Positions 16,068-23,554 are shown, numbered from the stretch's first letter. The stretch is DNA of 27,601 nt from an uncultured Blautia sp. (GCA_900556555.1 USPF01000031.1:1-27601), one strand, 5' to 3'. Program-made: numbers and translations. The notes: generated from the sequence alone by a model not told the origin.

Positions 16068-16513
16068 CGGCAAAATGGTTCATACATATGTGGATGCTTG
16101 GAATGTGCAGTGTGGAAGATTGTAAAGAAAAAAGAATCTCTTTGTGGAAAATCAGGCTGTACGCAGTGCTTATTTTGGCATATGAAATCTGGTACAGGGC
16201 AGGTCAGGGGGAAGGATGGTCTAAATGGATGTTGTGGTGTCTGATGGGAATTCTTCCGGGAACTGCAATGCTGGTTATCAGCAGAGTATCAAAAGAAACC
16301 ATAGGATATGGAGATGGCTATCTCACGCTGATTCTTGGATTTTCTATGGGGTTCTGGGATACGCTGGGAATACTGGGGATAGCATTTCTTGGAGCCATGG
16401 GGGCGGCAATTTATCTTATCATAATCAGGAGAAGGAGCAGGAACAGTGAGATTGCATTTGTTCCATTTTTATTTTTGGGAATGGCAGGTACGGGGTTATG
16501 GAAAGGCATGTAA
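16064..16513 (+). CDS. Prepilin peptidase 2 (short A24-type)
   Basis: A 149-aa membrane protein with the A24 catalytic pair: Asp19 in EDCKEKRISLW and Asp84 in IGYGDGYLTLILG. A C-terminal FVPFLFLG helix is also typical of prepilin peptidases. It is shorter than classical PilD and lacks the methyltransferase part, but no catalytic residue is missing. It is the second such enzyme in the operon and sits between the two TadE-like genes, which suggests it processes those. ATG 16064 overlaps the TadE stop (ATGA) and has GGAGGGAG just before it. Confidence 0.85.
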   Translation: MTAKWFIHMWMLGMCSVEDCKEKRISLWKIRLYAVLILAYEIWYRAGQGEGWSKWMLWCLMGILPGTAMLVISRVSKETIGYGDGYLTLILGFSMGFWDTLGILGIAFLGAMGAAIYLIIIRRRSRNSEIAFVPFLFLGMAGTGLWKGM

Positions 16514-16902
16514 AAGGCAGTTATACGGTAGAAATGGCATTAATCAGTGGAATCTGGCTTCTGGTGATTTTTGCATCACTTTTGCTTTTGCTTGGAAGTT
16601 ATATGAGAGTATGGGATACAGCGGGAGCCTGTGAAACTGCTGTTTACGGAAGTACCCTGGCTGTCAGCAGATTCATAGATGGTGTGAGCAGAGCAAAAGA
16701 GACAGAAAGAGCCAGATTAGATGCTTATCAGGTATCAGGGAGTAAAAGAGAAATTATAGTTTCTTTTGATAAAAATTTGAAAATACCCTTTCAAGGTCTT
16801 AACTGGAGGAGAAAGGCAGTAATCAGAAGCAAGGTCATAAGACCTGTATTATTTATTGAAAAAGTGCAGAAAGCCAGGAAAGCCCTGGATATGGAAAGAT
16901 AA
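16498..16902 (+). CDS. Second TadE-like pseudopilin
   Basis: A 134-aa protein with a short leader and a cleavage-type site KG|SYTVE (Gly7|Ser8; Glu at +5). One membrane helix (about 12-33) follows, then a small basic extracytoplasmic domain (VSGSKREIIVSFDKNLKIPF). This is the plan of minor pilins TadE/TadF. It overlaps the peptidase 2 gene by 16 bases, with AGGTACGGGG before the ATG. It should be a minor component needed for pilus assembly; whether it corresponds to TadE or TadF cannot be decided. Confidence 0.75.
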   Translation: MERHVKGSYTVEMALISGIWLLVIFASLLLLLGSYMRVWDTAGACETAVYGSTLAVSRFIDGVSRAKETERARLDAYQVSGSKREIIVSFDKNLKIPFQGLNWRRKAVIRSKVIRPVLFIEKVQKARKALDMER

Positions 16903-16935
16903 AAAATGAAAAAGAAAAAAGAAAGGGGGGTGCGG

Positions 16936-18255
16936 ATGGAAATTTCTTATAAAAGAAGTATGAATGATAATTATATGGTGATCGGGGGAGGAGAAATCAG
17001 GAAGAGGGACAGTTATCAGACACGTATGCTTCTGGAAAACCAGATTCAGAGCCTGCTTCCGTGTAAACTTCAAAAAGTGAATGGAGAAGAATTGTTTTAT
17101 TATGGAATTACAGGCTGTCAAAGTCTGAAAAACTTATTTGAAAATAGAAAATTTGACAGGATAGAGCTGGAAAATTTGTTCATAAGCGTTCTTAAAATTA
17201 TGGAAAATTTGGATGAATACTTACTGAACCGGGATTACTTATTGCTGCAGCCCTCCTGTATTTTCCGGGGTAAAGAGAATAAAGAATATTACTTTGTCTG
17301 GTGTCCTGTATCAGAAGCGGATATAGAACAGGAATTCAGGCAGTTGACAGAATATATTTTGCCTAAAATAGACCATACGGATAAAGAAGCTGTTACGCTG
17401 GGGTATGGAATATACAAGGAATCAACAGAATCCGGTATGCGTATGGATATTTTAAAAGAACAGGTATATGTACAAAAGGAGGAATCAGTCAGTCATGAAT
17501 GGGAAAGCGGGATACAGGATGAAGAGGAAAGGGAGCAGGAACGCCAGAAGATTCTTGATGATTTTTATAGAGACGAAGACAGAGAAGAAAGACAAAGTGC
17601 AGGAAAAATAGGGATTCTTGTCAGTACTATTATAGGCGCAGGGATATTCTGGGCGGTTAGAAACCTGAGAGTCATGGATTCCATCTATCTATGGGCTGTA
17701 GTGATAGGAAGTGTACTGGTACTGGGAGGCACCATAGGAGGGATATATTTTTGGAGATACCAACATTCAAAAAAAGAAAAAGCCTTTGATGAAAAGATAG
17801 AGGTAAAGGATGATATCCAGGAAAAAAATTTTCAAACAGAAAATTTTATAAAAGAAAGTGAGGGAGAAACAGGTTCAACTGCGCTGTTACAGGAAAAAGA
17901 AACCTCTTTCGCATATCTGGAAGAATTAGATCAAGCAAATCCAGAGAGATATTTTCTGGAAAAAGAAATTACCATAATTGGAAAATGGAAAGAAAATGTG
18001 GATATTTGGCTGAATATACCTACAGTTAGCCGCTTACATGCGAAAATAATCAGAAAAGGACAGAAAGATGTTCTCGTAGATATTAATTCTAGGAATGGAA
18101 CGATACTCAACAATCTGTGGCTCAATCCGGAACAGGAATATGATTTGCAAAGTGATGATATCATCATTTTTGCACAGAAAAAATTCCGATATGTTTACCA
18201 TAATGCACAAATGAGCCATGCTTTGGCTTGCAATAAAAGCAGAAAAGATTTATAA
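16936..18255 (+). CDS. DUF6382-like membrane protein with C-terminal FHA domain
   Basis: A 439-aa protein. Residues 1-165 resemble the DUF6382 domain, 195-222 are highly charged, two membrane helices lie at 225-241 and 250-272, and a C-terminal FHA domain at about 335-422. FHA residues are IIGK (347-350; Lys in place of the usual Arg), VSRLHAKI with Ser365, Arg366 and His368, and DINSRNGT (382-389). FHA domains bind phosphothreonine, so this may tie Tad activity to a Ser/Thr kinase; none is encoded in this window. ATG 16936 follows an AAAGGGGGGTG site; ATG 16906 is possible but weaker. It is the last gene of the uninterrupted Tad run. Confidence 0.8.
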   Translation: MEISYKRSMNDNYMVIGGGEIRKRDSYQTRMLLENQIQSLLPCKLQKVNGEELFYYGITGCQSLKNLFENRKFDRIELENLFISVLKIMENLDEYLLNRDYLLLQPSCIFRGKENKEYYFVWCPVSEADIEQEFRQLTEYILPKIDHTDKEAVTLGYGIYKESTESGMRMDILKEQVYVQKEESVSHEWESGIQDEEEREQERQKILDDFYRDEDREERQSAGKIGILVSTIIGAGIFWAVRNLRVMDSIYLWAVVIGSVLVLGGTIGGIYFWRYQHSKKEKAFDEKIEVKDDIQEKNFQTENFIKESEGETGSTALLQEKETSFAYLEELDQANPERYFLEKEITIIGKWKENVDIWLNIPTVSRLHAKIIRKGQKDVLVDINSRNGTILNNLWLNPEQEYDLQSDDIIIFAQKKFRYVYHNAQMSHALACNKSRKDL

Positions 18256-18256
18256 T
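18228..18256 (+). promoter_or_regulatory. Promoter of the rhomboid gene
   Basis: TTGCAA (18228-18233), a 17-base spacer, TATAAT (18251-18256). The stop codon of the FHA gene lies inside the -10 box, so the rhomboid gene can be transcribed apart from the Tad operon. Confidence 0.7.
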
Positions 18257-18298
18257 ATTAACACATTAATTCGATATTATGAAGGAAAAGGTGTGTAT

Positions 18299-18955
18299 AT
18301 GAATCCATATGGTCAGTTTTCGCCCCAATATCAGGAAGAAAGTGATTTTAAACGTTTTATGAGAAGCAGAAAACAAGTGCCAGTGAACACTTTTTTGATT
18401 TTCCTGAACCTGCTTGTATTTGCTGCTGTGGAATTAACAGGTTCTGCTCTGGATACCATGCACATGTACAGGTGGGGTGCCGGGTATGCTCCTGCGATTA
18501 TAGTGGGGAAGGAGTATTACCGCCTGGTTACAGCAATGTTTCTTCATTTTGGAATTCAACATTTAGGAAATAATATGCTGGTATTGCTCTTTCTTGGCGA
18601 CTGCCTGGAGCGGAATATCGGTAAGTTTAAATATCTCTTAATTTATTTTGTAGGAGGAGTGGGAGCTAATATTTTGTCTACCTGCTATGAAGTTACAAAA
18701 AAGGATGGAGCTGTTTCAGCAGGTGCTTCCGGTGCGGTTTTTGCAGTGATCGGTGCCATGATTTATATACTCCTGATTAACAAAGGGCATATTGAAAGCT
18801 TCACGGCAAAACGGCTGATTTTTATGGCTGCATTGAGCCTTTATCTTGGTATCACAAGTGCAGGCATAGATAATATGGCACACTTTGGCGGTCTGATTTT
18901 TGGATTTCTTCTGGGAATTCTTTTGTACCGCAGACCAAAAAGAAAGAGAACCTGA
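18299..18955 (+). CDS. Rhomboid family intramembrane serine protease
   Basis: A 218-aa polytopic membrane protease. The catalytic pair is Ser144 in GASGAVFAVIGA and His195 in NMAHFGGLIFG; the helper motif HLGNNMLVLLFLG (88-100) is also present. Rhomboids cut helices within the membrane, and in bacteria substrates are mostly unknown. The start at ATG 18299 is set by AAGGAAAAGG; the frame is open upstream but there it is inside the FHA gene. It follows the Tad operon in the same direction and is convergent with the histidine kinase gene (18 bases between stops). A role in trimming pilins is possible but unproved. Confidence 0.93.
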   Translation: MNPYGQFSPQYQEESDFKRFMRSRKQVPVNTFLIFLNLLVFAAVELTGSALDTMHMYRWGAGYAPAIIVGKEYYRLVTAMFLHFGIQHLGNNMLVLLFLGDCLERNIGKFKYLLIYFVGGVGANILSTCYEVTKKDGAVSAGASGAVFAVIGAMIYILLINKGHIESFTAKRLIFMAALSLYLGITSAGIDNMAHFGGLIFGFLLGILLYRRPKRKRT

Positions 18956-18973
18956 TTTATGCAGGCAACAGAA

Positions 18974-19702
18974 TCAGGAGACTGGAAAGCATACTGTGAA
19001 TTCTGTTCCTTTTCCATTTTCGGAGCAAAAGGAAATGCTTCCGCCATGTGCTTTTGTGATTCTTTTGCAGATGGCCAGTCCAAGACCTGTTCCTTCCTGT
19101 TTATGTGTGACAAAGGGTGTAAATAAATCTTTTTTATATTCTTCCGGGATTCCGGCACCACTGTCACGTATGGCCATAAGAATCTGATGATTTTCGTATT
19201 TCAGGGTGCAGCAGATATTGCCATGGGAGGTGATTGCTTCCCCTGCGTTTCTCAGAAGATTCAGGATGAGTTGTTTTAGCTTGATTTTGTCTCCTGTGAA
19301 AACCGGAAGTTCAGATTCTACATTGACTTCAACGGTAATGTTTTGTGACTCTAAAGATGGTATAGCTGATTCAATGGTTTCGCAGAATAATTGTGCGAGA
19401 TCGAGTTCTTTTGTACGGAGTGTTTCTGAATTGTTAAAATCTGAAAATTCTCCAAGAAGAAATTTGAGAAAGTCCATATTTTCTATGACTTTCAGCCAGT
19501 AATAGTCTTTGGAAAGTTCAGGATGCTTTGATTCTACTAACTGGAGAAAGCTGTTGATTAAAGTTACCGGATTCCTGATTTCATGAGAAATTTGTGACAA
19601 AATTATCTGGTGTTTAGACAGCAGTTCTTTGTAGCGTAATTTGTAATCTGAATCCGTGTTTTCAGTTGTCAAAGTGTTTAGATAAGTAGTTTGTGTAGCC
19701 AT
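18974..19702 (-). CDS. Soluble sensor-less histidine kinase
   Basis: A 242-aa kinase. The dimerisation/phosphoacceptor helix is SQISHEIRNPVTLINSF with His40. The HATPase domain has an N-box LNLLRNAGEAI (Asn152), G1 DSGAGIP (180-186) and G2 GTGLGLA (204-210). All catalytic boxes are present. There is no membrane helix and no PAS or other sensor domain; only about 30 N-terminal residues precede the His helix. No response regulator is encoded nearby, so it is an orphan. A GGGGGGG-rich ribosome site precedes the ATG. Confidence 0.92.
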   Translation of the reverse strand: MATQTTYLNTLTTENTDSDYKLRYKELLSKHQIILSQISHEIRNPVTLINSFLQLVESKHPELSKDYYWLKVIENMDFLKFLLGEFSDFNNSETLRTKELDLAQLFCETIESAIPSLESQNITVEVNVESELPVFTGDKIKLKQLILNLLRNAGEAITSHGNICCTLKYENHQILMAIRDSGAGIPEEYKKDLFTPFVTHKQEGTGLGLAICKRITKAHGGSISFCSENGKGTEFTVCFPVS

Positions 19703-19729
19703 ATTTTCCCCCCCTTTTATTCACGAGAT

Positions 19730-19758
19730 AGTGTAACACTGTTAATTTTAAATATCAA
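19730..19758 (-). promoter_or_regulatory. Promoter of the histidine kinase gene
   Basis: On the minus strand: TTGATA (19753-19758), a 17-base spacer, TACACT (19730-19735). This gives a short leader of about 20 bases. Confidence 0.65.
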
Positions 19759-19854
19759 ATAAAACATTTTTACAAAAATTTCCAAATTTCGACAAGTGAT
19801 GCGTAATATTTCACTGTTCAAATTCGGATATATTAATGAAAGGAGAAATGAGAA

Positions 19855-20262
19855 ATGAAAGAGTGTATTTTTTGTAAAATAGCAAAGGGTGAAATTCCTT
19901 CTGCCACGCTGTACGAGGATGAGGAATTTAGAGTGATTTTAGACCTGGGTCCTGCCAACAAAGGTCATGCTCTCATTTTGCCGAAGGCTCATTATGAAAA
20001 TCTGTATGACCTTCCGGATGAAATGGCAGCCCATGCTATGATTTTAGCAAAAAAAATTGCAACCAAGATGAAAGGGATTTTGAACTGCGACGGGTATAAT
20101 CTTGTGCAGAATAATGGTGAAGCGGCAGGACAGACTGTATTTCATTTTCATATGCATCTGATTCCACGGTACACAGATGACCATGCTGGAATTACATGGA
20201 CACCGGGCACTTTGACTTCGGAAGACAGGGATGAAATCTTAGAAAAGTTTTTAATGGAATAA
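19855..20262 (+). CDS. HIT family nucleotide hydrolase/transferase
   Basis: A 135-aa HIT protein. It starts with CIFCKIAKGEIPS, a Cys pair common in zinc-binding HIT proteins, has NKGHALILPKAHYE in the middle, and the catalytic triad HFHMH (His97, His99, His101) followed by LIPR. The family hydrolyses adenylated or dinucleoside substrates such as AMP-lysine or Ap(n)A; the exact substrate is not determined. AAAGGAG lies before the ATG. The sigma-factor gene follows within 20 bases, and the two may be cotranscribed. Confidence 0.94.
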   Translation: MKECIFCKIAKGEIPSATLYEDEEFRVILDLGPANKGHALILPKAHYENLYDLPDEMAAHAMILAKKIATKMKGILNCDGYNLVQNNGEAAGQTVFHFHMHLIPRYTDDHAGITWTPGTLTSEDRDEILEKFLME

Positions 20263-20277
20263 AAGTTGGATAAAAAA

Positions 20278-20838
20278 ATGACAGAAGACAAGTTTCGTAG
20301 CATATACCAACAACATTATCGATTAGTGATGAAGGTAGTATATAGCGTATTAAAGGATGTGGATTTTTCAGAGGATATCTGTCAGGAAGTATTTTTGTTA
20401 TTTTCTGAAAATGTAGATACTCTGGAAGAGGAGTGTTTTAAACGGTGGTTTATTGTAACAGCAAAGAGAAAATCTATTGATTTTTGTAGAAAAGCGTATC
20501 AGGTACATGAAGTTGCATCATCTATTTCGGATACAGAAGAAAGTCTGATGGACAGAAGTAGTGTCTGGATATCCAGCAAATCCTACGCACAGGTATCATC
20601 CGAAGAAGAGATTATGCACAAGCTGGAACTTCAGGAATTAACAGACAGAATGTTATCTGAGTTGAAGAAAAAGAATAGACATTGGTACGAGATTCTGAGA
20701 AGAACCTTTCTAAATGAAGAGAAAGCAGAAGATGTCGCCCGTGCCCTTGGCATCTCAGTGGGAAACCTGAGAGCTAAGAAGCACAGGCTGAAAATCTGGA
20801 TTAATAAGCATTACAGAGAAAGCTTCGAAGAACTATGA
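20278..20838 (+). CDS. Sigma-70 family RNA polymerase sigma factor (ECF-like)
   Basis: A 186-aa sigma factor from ATG 20278; an in-frame TTG at 20266 would add four residues, and neither start has a strong ribosome site. Region 2 holds [13 protein letters not shown] and the segment [20 protein letters not shown]. Region 4 near the end has [26 protein letters not shown], the DNA-binding helix-turn-helix. It is close behind the HIT gene. Its last codons overlap the convergent murG stop by six bases, leaving no room for a terminator. The likely anti-sigma partner lies beyond murG at 21990. Confidence 0.85.
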   Translation: MTEDKFRSIYQQHYRLVMKVVYSVLKDVDFSEDICQEVFLLFSENVDTLEEECFKRWFIVTAKRKSIDFCRKAYQVHEVASSISDTEESLMDRSSVWISSKSYAQVSSEEEIMHKLELQELTDRMLSELKKKNRHWYEILRRTFLNEEKAEDVARALGISVGNLRAKKHRLKIWINKHYRESFEEL

Positions 20839-21903
20839 ATGAGATACTGCTTCTTCAAACAGTTGCACAATCTGTTCAATAGAATCTTTGTGTTTGCTGG
20901 AAGACATTGCAGTAATATAGGTTTCACGGTTTGTGTATAAATCATGGATTGCATCCAAAAGAACATGGTCAGTGATTTCTTCTTCTTCCAGCACTTTGCT
21001 GTAACCAAGGCGTTCAAAGGAGCGGGCATTTAAAATCTGGTCACCGCGGCTTGCCCGGGCAGAAAGCGGAATGAGAAGATTAGGCTTATTCAGGGCACTG
21101 AGTTCACAGATGGCGTTAGCTCCCGCACGGGAAATAACAATATCTGATAGAGCAAATAAATCTGCGAGTTCTTTTTTGATATATTCGTATTGTACATAGC
21201 CTTTGGTACCAACCAAGCTTTCATCCAATTTATCTTTTCCGCAGAGATGGATAACCTGAAAATCTTTCAGAAGTTCAGGAAGGATAGCTCTTACAGCATC
21301 ATTTACTGCAGCAGCGCCAAGGCTTCCACCTATAATGAGAATTACTGGTTTTTCAGAAGAAAATCCGGTGAATTCTAAGGCTTTTTCAGGATTTCCGGTC
21401 AACAATTCCTGACGGATAGGTGTTCCTGTGAGGACAGCTTTTTCCGCAGGAAGATGGGAAACTGTTTCAGGAAAATTACAACATACTTTCGTGGCAAAAG
21501 GAATGGATAATTTATTTGCCAGTCCAGGGGTCATGTCAGACTCATGGATGAAAGTAGGAATTTTCCTTCTGCTTGCTGCAATTACTACAGGAACAGTTAC
21601 AAAGCCGCCTTTAGAGAAGACAACATCTGGCTTTAACTGCTTCATTAATTTTTTCGCTTCAAACAAACCCTTCATGACTTTGAATGGGTCAGTGAAGTTT
21701 TTGACATCGAAATAACGTCTGAGCTTACCGGAAGAAATTCCATAATAAGGAATGCCCAGTTCTTCGATTAGTTTTTTTTCGATTCCATCGTAAGAACCAA
21801 TGTAGGAAATTTGATATCCCAGTTCTTTCAATCGTGGAATCATAGCTATATTCGGAGTAACGTGTCCGGCTGTTCCGCCGCCGGTGAGTACGATATGTTT
21901 CAT
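20833..21903 (-). CDS. murG: UDP-N-acetylglucosamine--N-acetylmuramyl-(pentapeptide) pyrophosphoryl-undecaprenol GlcNAc-transferase
   Basis: A 356-aa GT28 glycosyltransferase that adds GlcNAc to lipid I to make lipid II on the inner face of the membrane. N-terminal glycine loop [11 protein letters not shown] (8-18), [26 protein letters not shown], and the C-domain [22 protein letters not shown] and RASRGDQ motifs are all present. The start is ATG 21903, set by GGAGGT just upstream; an open frame to 21972 adds residues foreign to MurG. It is not in a dcw cluster here but stands alone on the minus strand between a sigma gene and its likely anti-sigma gene. Confidence 0.97.
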   Translation of the reverse strand: MKHIVLTGGGTAGHVTPNIAMIPRLKELGYQISYIGSYDGIEKKLIEELGIPYYGISSGKLRRYFDVKNFTDPFKVMKGLFEAKKLMKQLKPDVVFSKGGFVTVPVVIAASRRKIPTFIHESDMTPGLANKLSIPFATKVCCNFPETVSHLPAEKAVLTGTPIRQELLTGNPEKALEFTGFSSEKPVILIIGGSLGAAAVNDAVRAILPELLKDFQVIHLCGKDKLDESLVGTKGYVQYEYIKKELADLFALSDIVISRAGANAICELSALNKPNLLIPLSARASRGDQILNARSFERLGYSKVLEEEEITDHVLLDAIHDLYTNRETYITAMSSSKHKDSIEQIVQLFEEAVSHS

Positions 21904-21943
21904 GGTGTACCTCCTGATCTGTTCAAAATAGTAACTATATGAT

Positions 21944-21972
21944 AATATGATACACTTGTCAGAAAAAGTCAA
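21944..21972 (-). promoter_or_regulatory. Candidate murG promoter
   Basis: On the minus strand a good -35 TTGACT (21967-21972) is followed 16-17 bases later by TCATAT/CATATT (about 21944-21950). The -10 part is weak and its exact position is uncertain. Confidence 0.4.
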
Positions 21973-21989
21973 GGAAAGATAGGAGTTTC

Positions 21990-22904
21990 ATGGATAAAAT
22001 AGCAGAACAGAAAAACAGAAGACGAACTCTTTCTGCCCAGGACCAGTACGACGAGAATTTCAATGGCGGCTACAGTCCTGGAGAGCTGGAAGAAGCCGCA
22101 TTAATTGAAAGAGAAATACAAAACATTCCTGATATGCCCGAATGGGAGCCTACAGAAGAAAAATTTCAGGCACTTATGGCAAAAGCCAGAGAAAGAGGCC
22201 TGTTTACAGACGGCGAACATTCAGAAGTCAAAGAAAATGAAAAAACAGATGCATTAGAAAATACAAATGAAAATGAACAAAATCCCGCAAAACAAAGTAA
22301 CCGTAAACAAAAGATATGCAGTATGAAAAAGAAGGTGATAAAATGGTCGGCTGTGGCAGCAGCCACCGTAATAGGAATATTTACAGTCTCTATGAGCAGT
22401 GAAGCAAACAGAGCATATATTATGCAAGAAGTAAACAGGTTGTTTGGGAATGATGTGAATACAGGATTGAATAATGTGGAAGTTAAGGAAAGTGGAAGAA
22501 CGGTAGAGTATGCGTTTGAGGATATTGAGAATACGTTTGGTATAACGATGCCAGAGTTCTTATATCTTCCAGATGATATGGAATATTTAGATTATACCCT
22601 TGATGAAGAGGCACAGATTGCTTTTGTTAGATATTCATATGGTGAACAGGTTATATATTTGGCGGTTTTTCTTAACAATTGGGAAATAACAAGACTATCA
22701 CAGGAAGATAGTGGAAACCATTTATGTGACATACAAAATGAAATAGTTTCAGATTTAACAAGTTCATTGTGGGAAATATATGAAGAGGGAGATATTAAAC
22801 CAACCTATAGTTTGAAATGGAACTATAAAAATGTATACTATGAGTTTTTAGGTAAAGTAAATAAAGATGAAATGCAAAAGATAGCCAAGAATATGTTTTA
22901 TTAG
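21990..22904 (+). CDS. Putative membrane anti-sigma protein, DUF4367-like
   Basis: A 304-aa protein. A polar N-terminal region (1-115; ALIEREIQNIPDMPEWEPTEEKFQALM) suits sigma binding; one membrane helix lies at about 118-136; an extracytoplasmic part follows with the FLYLPDDMEYLDYTLDEEAQIAFVRY stretch typical of DUF4367-like domains. It probably partners with the sigma factor at 20278, from which murG separates it. AGGAG lies 5-9 bases before the ATG. The second half of the gene is more AT-rich than the first. The secreted-protein gene follows 20 bases later and is likely cotranscribed. Confidence 0.75.
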   Translation: MDKIAEQKNRRRTLSAQDQYDENFNGGYSPGELEEAALIEREIQNIPDMPEWEPTEEKFQALMAKARERGLFTDGEHSEVKENEKTDALENTNENEQNPAKQSNRKQKICSMKKKVIKWSAVAAATVIGIFTVSMSSEANRAYIMQEVNRLFGNDVNTGLNNVEVKESGRTVEYAFEDIENTFGITMPEFLYLPDDMEYLDYTLDEEAQIAFVRYSYGEQVIYLAVFLNNWEITRLSQEDSGNHLCDIQNEIVSDLTSSLWEIYEEGDIKPTYSLKWNYKNVYYEFLGKVNKDEMQKIAKNMFY

Positions 22905-22924
22905 TTTGTTAAGGAGAAGAAAAA

Positions 22925-23401
22925 ATGAAAAAGATAATTTGTTTATTTTTTAGTTTTTTATTATTTTTTAATATAGGAGTTAATGTACATGCAGAAGGTC
23001 TTAATGATTTAGGAAAAGTAGTTGATGGATCTATACTTCTGAATACAGATGAATCAACAGTAACATTAGAAAACGTTGCAAAAGGGAATATTTTAAATAA
23101 TGGAACTGTAAGTGTTGGTAATAAGGGGAATGGTGTAATTAATGTATCTGGTTCTGTTTTAGCGGGGGTTGTATGTGATAAACTTTTGTTAAAGATGATA
23201 CTTCAAAGATACTCTGATGGTGCTTGGAGATATGTTCAAGAATTTTCAGATACAAGATATAACCATTCGTTATTAACAAAGAGCTACAACGTATCAGTTG
23301 CGAAAGGTTATTATTATAGGGTAAAAGCAGCCTGCGTTGCGTATAAAGGGAATACGACAGAAAGTAAATCCCCTATGACCGACGGTATCTGGATTGACTA
23401 A
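22925..23401 (+). CDS. Secreted DUF6147-like protein
   Basis: A 158-aa protein with a clear signal peptide (residues 1-23, cut near HAEG) and a small beta-rich body: SVGNKGNGVINVSGSVLA, then a typical WRYVQEFSD.../KGYYYRVKAACVAYKG ending. It resembles DUF6147 family proteins of clostridia, which are secreted and of unknown function. AAGGAGAAG lies before the ATG. It forms a unit with the anti-sigma-like gene and is probably part of its envelope response. The coding is clearly AT-rich relative to most genes here. There is no sorting signal, so it is likely released or wall associated. Confidence 0.7.
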   Translation: MKKIICLFFSFLLFFNIGVNVHAEGLNDLGKVVDGSILLNTDESTVTLENVAKGNILNNGTVSVGNKGNGVINVSGSVLAGVVCDKLLLKMILQRYSDGAWRYVQEFSDTRYNHSLLTKSYNVSVAKGYYYRVKAACVAYKGNTTESKSPMTDGIWID

Positions 23402-23412
23402 CCCACTTTGTC

Positions 23413-23456
23413 TATATTTCCCATAATGTGCATCCACTAGAGTATATTTCCTATAA
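23413..23456 (+). repeat. Pair of 14-bp direct repeats, 30 bases apart
   Basis: TATATTTCCCATAA (23413-23426) and TATATTTCCTATAA (23443-23456) differ at one base and are spaced by 30 bases, close to three helix turns. They lie in the intergenic region after the DUF6147-like gene. They may be an operator or chance repeats in AT-rich DNA. Confidence 0.4.
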
Positions 23457-23488
23457 GTTTCCACAAATTTAATATTCATTCCCCTATT

Positions 23489-23554
23489 AAAACCCCCTTA
23501 TGTGCTGTATAATGTTAGTATGACATTCATTATACAGCAAAGGGGGTTTTCTTT
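23489..23554 (+). terminator. Long inverted repeat: terminator and overlapping start region of the nuclease gene
   Basis: AAAACCCCCTT (23489-23499) pairs with AAGGGGGTTTT (23540-23550), and TGCTGTATAATG (23503-23514) with CATTATACAGCA (23528-23539): 23 pairs with a 3-base bulge and a 13-base loop. TTTTCTTT follows, so readthrough from upstream would end here. TATAAT at 23508-23513 could be the -10 of the nuclease gene, and AAGGGGG (23540-23546) is its ribosome site. Confidence 0.8.

Noticed and set aside
18951..18979. CCTGATT/AATCAGG hairpin between the rhomboid and kinase stops
   Set aside because: The stem is only 7 bp with no T-run on either side, too weak to call a terminator.
23413..23456. 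CRISPR-like array from the two direct repeats
   Set aside because: Only two short AT-rich copies, 16 bases apart, and no cas genes; not an array.
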